This document shows positions 33,149 through 41,514 of a DNA stretch of 64,000 nucleotides, piece after piece. The translations under genes were made by a program, and so were the position numbers. The stretch comes from Bradyrhizobium daqingense. Lineage in GTDB: Bacteria > Pseudomonadota > Alphaproteobacteria > Rhizobiales > Xanthobacteraceae. The DNA is taken from the NCBI RefSeq assembly GCF_021044685.1, contig NZ_CP088014.1:6558001-6622000 (forward strand), given 5' to 3'. The first letter of the stretch is position 1; each line of letters begins with the position of its first letter. A model generated the notes under the pieces. That model was not told the DNA's origin. It saw only the letters and a program-made list of their open reading frames with translations, and searched no databases.

Positions 33149-35128
33149 ATGTGGGCCTATCTTGAACGTCTCCTCGACTCCTCGATGCTGTCGCCGCACG
33201 GCATCTGCCTGTTGTGGGAACCCCAGCTGGTCTGGCTCCATGTGGTCTCCGACGCCTGCATCGCGGCCGCCTACTTTTCCATTCCGTTTGCCCTCGCGAT
33301 CCTCGTCACCAAGCGGCGCGATCTCAAATTCGGCTGGGTCTATTGGGCGTTCGCCATCTTCATCATGGCTTGCGGCCTGACCCATGTGCTGTCGATCTAC
33401 ACGCTCTGGGTCCCAATCTACGGCATCGAGGGCCTCCTCAAGGCGGCAACAGCAGTCGCCTCGGTCTTCACCGCCGCCGCGCTCTGGCCGCTGCTGCCGA
33501 AGATCCTGACCATTCCCTCTCCGTTCGAGCTGCGGCAGGTCCAGGCCGCGCTCGAGGAAGAGGAGATCAAGAGCCGGGACGCCACGCTTCTGCTGCAGCA
33601 GGTCAGCGATGCCCAGCGCGCGATGCGCGACAGCGTGGCGCGCCTCACCGCGATCGTCGAGACCGCGGTCGACGGCGTCATCCTGTTCGATGCGCAGGAC
33701 CGCATCCTGCTGTTCAATCCGGCCTGCGAGCGCCTGTTCGGCTATCAGGCCGATGAGGTCATGGGCTGGAACGTCAGCACGCTGATGCCCGAGGCGGACG
33801 CTTCGTCCGACAATGCCACGCGGCATTTCGCGACCGGCGGCGAATCCGTCGGCCTGCGCAAGGACGGATCGACCTTTCCGATGGACCTGTCGGTGGGTCA
33901 GGCGCGGCAGGACGGCGAATTGATCTTCGTCGGCATCATCCACGACCTCTCCGCGCGCAAGCTCACCGAGCAACAGCTGCAGCAGGCGCAGAAGATGGAG
34001 ACGGTCGGCCAGCTCTCCGGCGGCATCGCGCACGATTTCAACAATCTGCTCACTGTGATCATCGGCAACGCCGAACATCTCAGCGAGCAGCTCAAGGCCA
34101 GGCCCGACCTCAGGCGCTTTGCCGAAGACATCTGCCAGTCGGGCGAACGGGGCGCCGAGCTGACGCAGCGGCTGCTCGCCTTCAGCCGCCGCCAATTGCT
34201 CCAGCCGCAGATGATCGACTGCCGCGGCCTGCTCGATTCCATGTTCAAGCTGCTCAAACGCACCTTGCGCGAAGACATCGAGATCAGGACAAGTTCCGGC
34301 TCCGGCACGATCATGGCCTTTGCCGATCGCGCCCAGCTCGAATCCGCCGTGCTCAATCTCGCGCTCAACGCGCAGGACGCCATGCCGGCAGGAGGGCATC
34401 TGACGCTGAGCACGGAGCTGACCGCGATCGACGACGATTATCGCGCCCTTCACCCCGAAGTCGCCTCCGGCACATACGCCTTGATCTCGGTCACCGACGA
34501 CGGCGAAGGCATGACGGCTGAGGTCAGCGCCCGCGCCTTCGAGCCGTTCTTCACCACCAAGGAGGTCGGCAAGGGCTCGGGTCTCGGCCTCTCCATGGTC
34601 TATGGCTTTGCCAAGCAATCAGGCGGCCACGTCTCGATCTACAGCGAGCCGGGCCTCGGCACCACGGTCCGGCTCTATTTGCCCCGCGCCCCCGTGGGAC
34701 AATCCCAGGCCGAGCTTGCCGACGGCGAGGATGCGGCGCCGCGCGGATACGAGACCATCCTGATCGCCGAAGACGATCCGTTCGTCCGCTCCTCAGTCAT
34801 TCGCAGGGTTGAAGCGCTCGGCTATCGCGTCGTTGCCGCGGTCAACGGCAAGGAGGCCTTGCAGCAGCTGCGCACCGATCCCGGCATCGACCTGCTGTTC
34901 ACCGACATCGTGATGCCCGGTGGCATGAGCGGCTGGGATCTCGCCGATCAGGCGCGGCGGATTCGCCCCTCGCTGCCCGTCCTGTTCACCTCGGGCTATG
35001 CGCTGGAGACACTGGTCGAGCAGGGCCGCGCGCATGCGCAGGCGATCGTGCTGACCAAGCCCTATCGCAAGGTCGAGCTGGCGCAGCGGCTTCGGGATGC
35101 ATTCACTGCTGCGGCCGTCGCCTCCTGA
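33149..35128 (+). CDS. Hybrid histidine kinase with an ethylene-receptor-like N-terminal domain
   Basis: A 659-residue membrane sensor. Residues about 30-120 form three TM helices with SDACIAAAYFSIP and FIMACGLTH; Asp35, Tyr42, Ile45, Pro46, Ile72, Cys75 and His79 match plant ETR1 Asp25, Tyr32, Ile35, Pro36, Ile62, Cys65 and His69 at one constant offset, including both Cu(I) ligands. Then a short coiled coil, a PAS domain (about 163-275; FixL-like RKDGSTFPMDLSVG but without the heme histidine region), HisKA with His295 in GGIAHDFNNLL, HATPase_c (NALNAQDAM-type N box seen as LALNAQDAM; GSGLGLSMVYG) and a receiver with Asp586 in FTDIVMPGG. Divergent from thiD; the cognate output is not adjacent. 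Ethylene binding is inferred. Confidence 0.88.
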   Translation: MWAYLERLLDSSMLSPHGICLLWEPQLVWLHVVSDACIAAAYFSIPFALAILVTKRRDLKFGWVYWAFAIFIMACGLTHVLSIYTLWVPIYGIEGLLKAATAVASVFTAAALWPLLPKILTIPSPFELRQVQAALEEEEIKSRDATLLLQQVSDAQRAMRDSVARLTAIVETAVDGVILFDAQDRILLFNPACERLFGYQADEVMGWNVSTLMPEADASSDNATRHFATGGESVGLRKDGSTFPMDLSVGQARQDGELIFVGIIHDLSARKLTEQQLQQAQKMETVGQLSGGIAHDFNNLLTVIIGNAEHLSEQLKARPDLRRFAEDICQSGERGAELTQRLLAFSRRQLLQPQMIDCRGLLDSMFKLLKRTLREDIEIRTSSGSGTIMAFADRAQLESAVLNLALNAQDAMPAGGHLTLSTELTAIDDDYRALHPEVASGTYALISVTDDGEGMTAEVSARAFEPFFTTKEVGKGSGLGLSMVYGFAKQSGGHVSIYSEPGLGTTVRLYLPRAPVGQSQAELADGEDAAPRGYETILIAEDDPFVRSSVIRRVEALGYRVVAAVNGKEALQQLRTDPGIDLLFTDIVMPGGMSGWDLADQARRIRPSLPVLFTSGYALETLVEQGRAHAQAIVLTKPYRKVELAQRLRDAFTAAAVAS

Positions 35129-35231
35129 GCGGCGGACCGGCCCTGGCGGCTTGTGCAGGCGGCCGGCCGCTTGCTAAACCCCGCCGGGTTTGGCCTATTA
35201 GCCGGCCAGATGTGCTTTCGGAGTGACCGCG

Positions 35232-35477
35232 ATGGTTCCCTTTTTCGTCCAGATCAAATGCAAGCTCGGCCAATCCTATGTGGTCGCCAACGCGCTCGCC
35301 GAAGCCGAGATCGCCTCCGAGATCTACTCCACGGCCGGCCAATACGACCTGCTGGTGAAGTTCTACGTCGACAAGGACACCGACATCGGCCACTTCGTCA
35401 ACGAGAAGGTGCAGGTGCTGCCGGGCATCCAGGACACCCTCACCATCATCACCTTCAAGGCGTTCGGCGCGGGTTAG
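35232..35477 (+). CDS. Stand-alone Lrp/AsnC ligand-binding (RAM) domain protein
   Basis: An 81-residue protein that is only the C-terminal effector domain of Lrp/AsnC regulators: VPFFVQIKCKLGQSYVVANA, SEIYSTAGQYDLLVKFYV and VLPGIQDTLTIITFKAF trace its beta-alpha-beta-beta-alpha-beta fold. No DNA-binding helix-turn-helix. CGGAG lies 8 bases before the ATG at 35232; a GTG at 35223 overlaps that site and is rejected. Such SMC04171-like stand-alone proteins are common in alphaproteobacteria; they oligomerise and may bind amino acids, but their role is unclear. It follows the kinase by 103 bases. Confidence 0.85.
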   Translation: MVPFFVQIKCKLGQSYVVANALAEAEIASEIYSTAGQYDLLVKFYVDKDTDIGHFVNEKVQVLPGIQDTLTIITFKAFGAG

Positions 35478-35487
35478 AGCAGCTGCT

Positions 35488-36411
35488 CTAGCTTCCTTCC
35501 TTGCGCTTGGGCGGCGTCGGCCCGTCCACCGGCGGCAGCGACTTTAAATAGGCAGCCATCGCCGCGCGATCTTCTGCCGTCAGCTGCGCCAGATTCTTGA
35601 TCACGGGACGCATTGCGCCGGAGGCGCTGTCGCCCTCGGGCATGTCGCCGGTCTCGAGAAAGTCGGCGATGTCCTTTTCGCTCCACGTGCCGATGCCTTT
35701 CTGCGTGATGTTCGGCACCCAGCCCTCACCCTCCGGATTGGGACCGCCGGCGAAGCGCTGGCTGCGGATGATGCCGCCGAGCGCATTGCGCGGGCTGTGG
35801 CACTCGGCGCAATGGCCGAATGCGTTGACCAGATAGGCGCCGCGATTCCATTGCTCCGAACGAGATGCGTCCGGCACGAACGTCCCGGTATTCATGAACA
35901 GTAATTTCCAGATGCCGACATTGCGCCGGATATCGAATGGAAACGGCACGTCGTGATCACGCGACTTGCCCTGCACGGCGGGCAACGTCTTGAGGTAGGC
36001 GAACAGATCGCGGACATCGTCGACCTTCGCGAGATGATACGACGTGTAGGGAAAAGCGGGGAAGTAGTGCTTGCCATCGGGCGAGATGCCGCGCATCACG
36101 GCGTTGACGAAATCGCTTTCGCTCCAGCGGCCGATGCCGTCATTGGGATCCGGCGAGATGTTGGGGACGTAGAACGTTCCAAACGGCGAGCCGAGCGGCA
36201 GGCCGCCGCCGAGCCGCAGGCGATCGTCCTGGTTCGGCACGGCATGACAGGACGCACAGCCGCCGGCGTTGAACAGCTCCTTCCCATTGGCGAGATCGGG
36301 TGCACGCGTTGCGGCCGGCACCGCCATGGCGGCCGGCATGGTCAGCCACCAATAGACGCCGAACGCCACAACCATGGCGATCAGGACAGCAAGCATCGCT
36401 CGTCGCAGCAT
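35488..36411 (-). CDS. Membrane-anchored dihaem cytochrome c
   Basis: A 307-residue protein with an uncleaved-looking N-terminal TM segment (about 4-24, MLAVLIAMVVAFGVYWWL). Two class I cytochrome c domains follow, with haem motifs CASCH (about 52) and CAECH (about 207). Distal Met candidates lie in MRGISPDG and MPEGDSASGAM. The layout resembles the cytochrome subunit of membrane dehydrogenases (gluconate or alcohol type), but no dehydrogenase subunit is adjacent. It would carry electrons at the periplasmic face. Its stop lies 10 bases from that of the RAM protein gene (convergent). Confidence 0.88.
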   Translation of the reverse strand: MLRRAMLAVLIAMVVAFGVYWWLTMPAAMAVPAATRAPDLANGKELFNAGGCASCHAVPNQDDRLRLGGGLPLGSPFGTFYVPNISPDPNDGIGRWSESDFVNAVMRGISPDGKHYFPAFPYTSYHLAKVDDVRDLFAYLKTLPAVQGKSRDHDVPFPFDIRRNVGIWKLLFMNTGTFVPDASRSEQWNRGAYLVNAFGHCAECHSPRNALGGIIRSQRFAGGPNPEGEGWVPNITQKGIGTWSEKDIADFLETGDMPEGDSASGAMRPVIKNLAQLTAEDRAAMAAYLKSLPPVDGPTPPKRKEGS

Positions 36412-36497
36412 CGAAGCATTCCGTCGGGACCGCGAGCTTACGGATCATTCCGTGCCCGCTCCAGCCACGATTAATTTAGATGGTTTGGCCGGAACGT

Positions 36498-36524
36498 GGG
36501 AATAAAGTCGCAGACGCACTGTTT
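36498..36524 (+). promoter_or_regulatory. Possible ECF-type promoter before the CHRD gene
   Basis: GGGAATAAA at 36498 and GTTT at 36521 are spaced like -35 and -10 elements of extracytoplasmic-function sigma factors (GGAA...N16-17...GTT). They lie 43 bases before the CHRD start codon. The alphaproteobacterial EcfG consensus GGAAC-N16/17-CGTT is matched only partly. Confidence 0.3.
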
Positions 36525-36566
36525 GCAGGTTGACAGCAATCAGGCGTCAACAGGGAGGAGAACCCC

Positions 36567-36986
36567 ATGAACAAAGCTCTTTTCGCCACGCTGGCCCTCG
36601 GCGCTGCGGTCGCATTCGCCGGCCCCGCCAGCGCTGAAAAGTTGAAGGCGACGCTGGACGGCAAGGCCGAAGTGCCCCCAACGACCACCAGCGCCACCGG
36701 AACGGCCGACATGGACTATGACGCCGCCAGCAAGAAATTGTCCTGGACCGTCACCTACTCGGGCCTCTCCGGGCCGGCCACCGCCGCGCATTTCCACGGG
36801 CCTGCCGAGGCCGGCAAGAATGCCGGCGTTGCCGTCCCGATCCCGAATGCGGCTTCAAGCCCCGTGAAGGGCGAAGCGACACTCACCGACGCACAAGCCG
36901 CCGATCTGCTCGGCGGCAAGTACTACATCAACATCCACACTGCGGCGAACCCGGGCGGCGAGATCCGCGGCCAGGTGACGAAGTAG
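36567..36986 (+). CDS. Secreted CHRD-domain protein
   Basis: A 139-residue protein with a signal peptide MNKALFATLALGAAVAFAGP cleaved near ASA-EK (about residue 23). The rest is one CHRD (chordin-type) beta domain: LKATLDGKAEVPPTTTSATG, AAHFHGPAEAGKNA and YYINIHTAANPGGEIRGQV with the conserved HFHG and NIHT histidines. GGGAGGAG precedes the ATG. Bacterial CHRD proteins are exported and of unknown function, sometimes under stress sigma factors. Confidence 0.9.
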   Translation: MNKALFATLALGAAVAFAGPASAEKLKATLDGKAEVPPTTTSATGTADMDYDAASKKLSWTVTYSGLSGPATAAHFHGPAEAGKNAGVAVPIPNAASSPVKGEATLTDAQAADLLGGKYYINIHTAANPGGEIRGQVTK

Positions 36987-37010
36987 GTTCTCAACGCGGC
37001 TTCGTCGGCG

Positions 37011-37045
37011 AAGGCCGGGCGCCGGAGGGGCGTCCGGCCTTTTCG
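37011..37045. terminator. Bidirectional terminator between convergent genes
   Basis: AAGGCCGGGCGCC pairs with GGGCGTCCGGCCTT (one bulge) around a short GGAG loop and is followed by TTTC. It lies between the CHRD stop and the stop of the convergent PLP enzyme gene, so it can end both transcripts. Confidence 0.7.
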
Positions 37046-37058
37046 ATTCTCGCCACAC

Positions 37059-38342
37059 TCAAGCCGTGTTCAGCGCCTGCGCGAGGTCGGCGATCAGGTC
37101 CGACGGATTCTCGATGCCGATCGACAGCCGGATCGTGGAATCGAGCACGCCGATCTTCTGACGGATGGCGGCGGGAACGCCGGAATGGGTCATCGTCGCC
37201 GGCAGGCTGGCCAGCGATTCCGTTCCGCCGAGGCTCACAGCGAGCTTGAAGATTTGCAGCGCGTTGAGGAATTTGACCGCGGCGTCCTTGCCGCCGGCGA
37301 TGTCGAAGGAGAACGTCGAGCCCGCGCCGAGGCATTGCCGCGCGAACACGCGGCCCGCGGCAGACGCCTCTTCGTGATGGCCGAGATAATGGACCTTGGC
37401 TACCTTGGGATGATCGCGCAGGAAGTCCGCCACGAGGCGCGCATTCGCATTGGCCTTTTCCATGCGCAGGCTCAGCGTCTCTAGCGACCGGTTGATCATC
37501 CAGCAGGAGTGCGGGTCGAGCTGGGTGCCGATGGCGCCGCGCAGCGCCTTGATGCCCTTCATGAGCGCCTTGGAGCCGAGTGCTGCGCCCGCAATCAGGT
37601 CGGAATGACCGCCCACATATTTCGTGAGTGAGTACAGGGAAACATCCGCGCCGTGCTCGATCGGCCGCTGAAACACCGGTCCGAGTAGCGTGTTGTCGCA
37701 GGCGATGATCGGCGTGTCGCCTTGCGCCTTTCCGATCGCCTCGGCGACACGGCGCATCATCGCGACGTCCACCAGCCCGTTGGTTGGATTGGCCGGAGTT
37801 TCGATCAGGATCATCGAAACCCGCCCCTTGCTCATGGCCTCCTCCGCGGCCTGCTTGACTGCCGCCTCGTCGATGCCGTCGGCGAAACCGACGGCGCCGA
37901 TCGACAGACGCGCAAGCGTGTTCGTCAGCAGGGTTTCCGTCCCGCCATAAAGCGGCTGCGAGTGCACGATGACGTCGCCGGGGCGAACGAAGGCGAGGAT
38001 CGTGGTTGCGATCGCCGCCATGCCTGACGAGAACAGCGCGCAGCTCTCGGTGCGCTCGTAGATCGCGAGCCTATCCTCGACGATTTCGCTGTTGGGGTGG
38101 TTGAAGCGCGAATAGACCAGGCCCGCGCCCATGCCTTCCGGCGGCTCGCGCCGGCCGGCGACGAAATCGAAGAAGTCCTCGCCGTCATCAGCGGTCTTGA
38201 ACACGAAGGTCGAGGTCAGGAACACCGGCGGCTTGATCGCGCCTTCCGACAATTGCGGATCATAGCCATAAGTCAACATCAGGGTTTCCGGATGCAGCAT
38301 GTGGTTGCCGATGTGCGTCTTCGACGGGAACGGTTTTGCCAT
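37059..38342 (-). CDS. Cystathionine gamma-synthase family PLP enzyme
   Basis: A 427-residue Cys/Met-metabolism enzyme. Seen: LTYGYDPQLSEGAIKPPVF, YSRFNHPNSEIVEDRLA, SGMAAIATTILAF with the PLP ring contact, and the Schiff-base lysine in SLTKYVGGHSDLIAG (about residue 232). Cystathionine gamma-synthase, beta/gamma-lyases, methionine gamma-lyase and O-acylhomoserine sulfhydrylases share this frame; sequence alone does not decide between them. The ATG at 38342 (MAKPFPSKTHIGNH) fits; the frame is open further upstream into a possible structured leader. Confidence 0.85.
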   Translation of the reverse strand: MAKPFPSKTHIGNHMLHPETLMLTYGYDPQLSEGAIKPPVFLTSTFVFKTADDGEDFFDFVAGRREPPEGMGAGLVYSRFNHPNSEIVEDRLAIYERTESCALFSSGMAAIATTILAFVRPGDVIVHSQPLYGGTETLLTNTLARLSIGAVGFADGIDEAAVKQAAEEAMSKGRVSMILIETPANPTNGLVDVAMMRRVAEAIGKAQGDTPIIACDNTLLGPVFQRPIEHGADVSLYSLTKYVGGHSDLIAGAALGSKALMKGIKALRGAIGTQLDPHSCWMINRSLETLSLRMEKANANARLVADFLRDHPKVAKVHYLGHHEEASAAGRVFARQCLGAGSTFSFDIAGGKDAAVKFLNALQIFKLAVSLGGTESLASLPATMTHSGVPAAIRQKIGVLDSTIRLSIGIENPSDLIADLAQALNTA

Positions 38343-38387
38343 GGCCTGTCTCGCTGTTGGTTGGCTCGCGGCGCGGTGGGCTTCGCA

Positions 38388-38437
38388 TTGACGAGGCAAT
38401 CGGAGCGGATGCGCTGGGTTCCGACAGCTCTCGTCAA
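38388..38437 (-). promoter_or_regulatory. Candidate structured 5' leader of the PLP enzyme gene
   Basis: TTGACGAG at 38388 and CTCGTCAA at 38430 can form an 8-bp outer helix. Inside it, TCGGA (38400) and TCCGA (38420) make a second helix and GCG / CGC a third. The element lies 46-95 bases upstream of the start codon on the minus strand. I cannot match it to a known SAM riboswitch class. Confidence 0.25.
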
Positions 38438-38527
38438 CGCCGCGGCAACTGAAGCAAAGATAGCCGCTCTGCCTGCGGAACGTCAGACCTTGCGCACGGA
38501 ATTTCCCGTTGAACTGTGCGGCTGAGT

Positions 38528-38616
38528 CCCGTGGTCCGGATGAGCGCAGCGAAACCGGGCAGACCGGCCGAGCTGATAGTTGTCCCGGATATCGCTACGC
38601 TCATCCGGGCTACGGG
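38528..38616. repeat. Palindromic intergenic repeat (CCCGTAGCCCGGATGAGCG family)
   Basis: CCCGTGGTCCGGATGAGCGC on the left is answered by TACGCTCATCCGGGCTACGGG on the right (one mismatch), with inner ACCGGG / CCCGGAT arms. It lies downstream of the cytochrome c' gene and upstream of the PLP enzyme gene. Confidence 0.8.
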
Positions 38617-38628
38617 CTCTGTGGCCAG

Positions 38629-39078
38629 CTATTTCAACTTCACCCGATAGGTATCGTGGCAATCGTTGCAGCGATCGTTGATCGTGGTGTAGGCCGCTTT
38701 CAAGCTCGCAACGTCGGTGATCTTGCCCTTGGCGTCGGCGATCGCCTTCTGCACGGGTGGAATCTTGGAGTCGAAATCGGCCTTGTTCTGCCAGACCTTT
38801 GGCGACGAGCCATAGGTCGCGTTCACCACGTCCTGCTTGGGATTGATCTCGAAGGTCTTTGCGATCTTGGCGACGTCGGCCTCGATGCTGGCGATGGCCT
38901 GATCGGCAGCTTTCTTGTCGAAGGGGATGTCGCCCTTGGTCATCTTCTGGATGACACCATACTGGTTCTTGGCGATCGACCGCATCAGATTGTCCTGTTG
39001 GACGGCAATCTCCTGCTGCGCCATTACGGCGCCCGCGCCCAGCACGAGGACGCCCGCGACAATCATCGTTCGCTTCAT
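38629..39078 (-). CDS. Cytochrome c' / c-556-type (class II) haem protein
   Basis: A 149-residue protein with signal peptide MKRTMIVAGVLVLGAGAVMA cleaved before QQ. The haem motif CNDCH lies 10 residues from the C-terminus, the hallmark of class II cytochromes c, which fold as a four-helix bundle. A Met in DNLMRSIAKNQ near residue 32 is the probable sixth ligand, so c-556 rather than five-coordinate c' is favoured. Periplasmic electron carrier or NO-binding protein; no partner gene adjacent. Confidence 0.88.
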   Translation of the reverse strand: MKRTMIVAGVLVLGAGAVMAQQEIAVQQDNLMRSIAKNQYGVIQKMTKGDIPFDKKAADQAIASIEADVAKIAKTFEINPKQDVVNATYGSSPKVWQNKADFDSKIPPVQKAIADAKGKITDVASLKAAYTTINDRCNDCHDTYRVKLK

Positions 39079-39160
39079 TGGCTCGTTTCTCCGGCTCTCG
39101 AGACGTTCAGGGCATGAGCTTCACCGGCTCAGGGGAAGCCGGGACTCATCATGGATAGAA

Positions 39161-39193
39161 CCCCGCGCGGGGCGTTTATTCCGCCCGCGCGGG
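39161..39193 (-). terminator. GC-rich hairpin downstream of the molybdopterin subunit gene
   Basis: CCCGCGCGGGCG pairs with CGCCCCGCGCGGG (one bulge) around GAATAAA on the minus strand, 12 bases after the stop of the 39205-41514 gene. There is no T-tract, so it may act as a Rho-assisted or stabilising end. Confidence 0.4.
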
Positions 39194-39204
39194 AGGATCT
39201 CGGA

Positions 39205-41514
39205 CTAAAGGCTGTGACGCCGGTGATGCTCGTTGATCGCGATCCACACCCGCTCGGGCGTTGCCGGCATGTCGATGTGGTCGATCTTGTATTCGCGCCA
39301 GAGCGCATCGACGATGGCGTTGACGATGGCCGGACAGGAGCCGATCGCGCCGGCCTCGCCCGCGCCCTTCACGCCCAGCGGATTGGTCTTGCAGGGGACG
39401 TTGGCGGTCTCGAACACGAAGGCCGGCCCGTCCGCGGCGCGTGGCAGCGCGTAATCCATGAAGGTCGCGGTGATGAGCTGACCGTCGCCCGCGCCATAGA
39501 CCACCTGCTCCATCAGGGCCTGGCCGATGCCCTGCATGGCGCCGCCATGCACCTGGCCGGCCAGCAGCAGCGGATTGAGCGTCTTGCCGAAATCGTCGAC
39601 GATCACGTAGTTGACGATCTTGATGATGCCGGTGGCCGGATCGATCTCGACCTCCGCCAGATGCGTGCCGTTGGGATAGGTGCCGTCGGCGCTGGCGAAG
39701 GTCGCGCTGCCGTTCAGTTTCGAGGGATCGGCGCCGGGACGCTTGGCAAGGTCCGCGAAGGAGATCGAGCGGTCGGTGCCGGCGATGCGGATCACACCGT
39801 CGGTGATCTCGAGGTCGCCTGCGCTCGCCTCCAGCGCCTGCGCGGCGAATTCCTTCAGCTTCTTGCCGAGATCCCCCGCTGCACGCTCCACGCAGACGCC
39901 GCCTGTGGGGATCGAGGCCGAGCCGCCGGTGCCGAGGCCCGTCGCGATCTCGTCGGTGTCGCCCTGGCGGATATGCACGCGCTCCGGCGGCAGGCCGAAC
40001 TGCTCGGCGACGATCTGCGCATAGGCGGTCTGGTGGCCCTGCCCGCTCGATTGCGTGCCGATCAGCACGGTGACGTCGCCGCTGGGATCGAGCCGGACAT
40101 TGGCCGTCTCCTCGCCCATCACGCCGCAAATCTCGACATAGCTCGCAAGCCCGATGCCGCGGATCAGCCCGTTCTTCTTGGCCGCCTTGGCACGCTTGCC
40201 AAACTCCTTCCATTCCCCGATCTCCATCGCGCGCTTGAGATGCGCGGCGAAGTCGCCGGAATCATAGACCTTGCCGGTCGCGGTCTTGTAGGGCAGCGCT
40301 TTCGGCGGGATGAAGTTCTTGCGGCGGATGGCATCCGGCGTCATGTCGAGTTTTCGCGCGCAGGCATCGACGAGACGTTCGATGACGTACGCGGCCTCCG
40401 GCCGCCCCGCGCCGCGATAGGCATCGACCGGAACGCTGTGGGTGAAGATGGTGCGTACCCGGCAATGGAAGGCCTGGATGTCGTAGAGGCCCGGCAACAT
40501 GCCGGCGCCGCCATGCGGGATGTAGGGACCGAAGGTCGAGAGGTACGCGCCCATGTCGCCCATCAGGTCGCAATCCATCGCCAGGAACTTGCCGTCTTCG
40601 GCCAGTGCCATCTTCGCGGTGGTGACGTTGTCGCGCCCCTGCGCGTCGCCCATGAAATGCTCGGTGCGGTCGGCCGCCCACTTCACCGTCTTCTTCAGCT
40701 GCCGCGCCGCGACCGCCATCAGCGCGTATTCCCGGTAGGGAAACAGCTTGGTGCCGAAGCCGCCGCCGACATCGGGGCAGATCACCCGCATCTTGTCGGT
40801 GGGGATGTTGAGCACGTTCTGGCAGAGGATGTCGCGCAGGCGATGGCTGCCCTGGCTGCCGATCGTCAGTGTCAGATGGTCGCGCTTGGCATCGTATTCG
40901 CACACCGCTGCGCGCGTTTCCATGAAGTTGGCGACCACGCGCGGATTGACGATGGAAATTTCGGCGATCGCATGCGCCTTGGCGAAGGCCGCCTCCGTCG
41001 CAGCCTTGTCGCCGATCGAGACGTCGAACAGCACGTTGCCGGCCTTGTCGGGCCAGACCTGCGGCGCGCCATTCTTGACGGCGTTGACGACGCCGGTCAC
41101 GGCCGGCAGCGGCGACCATTTGACCTCGATCGCCTCGATCGCGTCGCGGGCCTGGTCGATCGTCTCGGCGACCACGAAGGCGACGGCATCGCCGACATGG
41201 CGCACCTCGTCCTTGGCCAGGATCGGGTATGGCGGGCCGGTGAACGGATCGGTCTCGAGATTGAACAGGCACGGCAGATTGCCGAGATCCCCAACGTCAT
41301 CCGCGGTGAGAATCAGCGCGACGCCGGGGAGCCCGCGGGCGCGGCTCACATCAATGGTGTATTTGGCATGCGCGTGCGGCGAGCGCAGCATCAAGCAGCG
41401 GAGCGCGGCCTGCGGCGCGTAATCGTCGGTATAGCGGCCCTTGCCGCGAATGAGCGCGTCATCCTCCTTGCGCAGCACGCTTTGGCCAACGCCGAACTTG
41501 ATGGGAGCCGCCAT
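39205..41514 (-). CDS. Xanthine-dehydrogenase/CO-dehydrogenase family molybdopterin large subunit
   Basis: A 769-residue protein with the aldehyde oxidase a/b-hammerhead domain (about 18-130: GKGRYTDDY, RSPHAHAKYTID) and the large molybdopterin-binding domain: GGGFGTKLFPYREYAL, DAYRGAGRPEAAYVIER, GTQSSGQGHQTAYAQ, GTGGSASIP and GVKGAGEAGAIGSCPA with the active-site Glu. AYRGAGRPEA instead of AYRCSFR argues against a true form I CO dehydrogenase. The usual FAD (CoxM) and [2Fe-2S] (CoxS) subunits are not next to it. Substrate unknown, probably an aldehyde or N-heterocycle. Confidence 0.9.
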   Translation of the reverse strand: MAAPIKFGVGQSVLRKEDDALIRGKGRYTDDYAPQAALRCLMLRSPHAHAKYTIDVSRARGLPGVALILTADDVGDLGNLPCLFNLETDPFTGPPYPILAKDEVRHVGDAVAFVVAETIDQARDAIEAIEVKWSPLPAVTGVVNAVKNGAPQVWPDKAGNVLFDVSIGDKAATEAAFAKAHAIAEISIVNPRVVANFMETRAAVCEYDAKRDHLTLTIGSQGSHRLRDILCQNVLNIPTDKMRVICPDVGGGFGTKLFPYREYALMAVAARQLKKTVKWAADRTEHFMGDAQGRDNVTTAKMALAEDGKFLAMDCDLMGDMGAYLSTFGPYIPHGGAGMLPGLYDIQAFHCRVRTIFTHSVPVDAYRGAGRPEAAYVIERLVDACARKLDMTPDAIRRKNFIPPKALPYKTATGKVYDSGDFAAHLKRAMEIGEWKEFGKRAKAAKKNGLIRGIGLASYVEICGVMGEETANVRLDPSGDVTVLIGTQSSGQGHQTAYAQIVAEQFGLPPERVHIRQGDTDEIATGLGTGGSASIPTGGVCVERAAGDLGKKLKEFAAQALEASAGDLEITDGVIRIAGTDRSISFADLAKRPGADPSKLNGSATFASADGTYPNGTHLAEVEIDPATGIIKIVNYVIVDDFGKTLNPLLLAGQVHGGAMQGIGQALMEQVVYGAGDGQLITATFMDYALPRAADGPAFVFETANVPCKTNPLGVKGAGEAGAIGSCPAIVNAIVDALWREYKIDHIDMPATPERVWIAINEHHRRHSL

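Noticed and set aside
32873..34618. Extension of the thiD frame by almost 600 codons upstream
   Set aside because: ThiD has a normal length from 32872; the extension lies opposite the sensor kinase and encodes no recognisable domain.
33149..35128. The sensor kinase as a FixL-type heme oxygen sensor
   Set aside because: The PAS resembles FixL after the heme pocket but lacks the segment with the heme-ligating histidine.
39205..41514. Form I carbon monoxide dehydrogenase CoxL
   Set aside because: The form I active-site motif AYRCSFR is absent; AYRGAGR is present instead.
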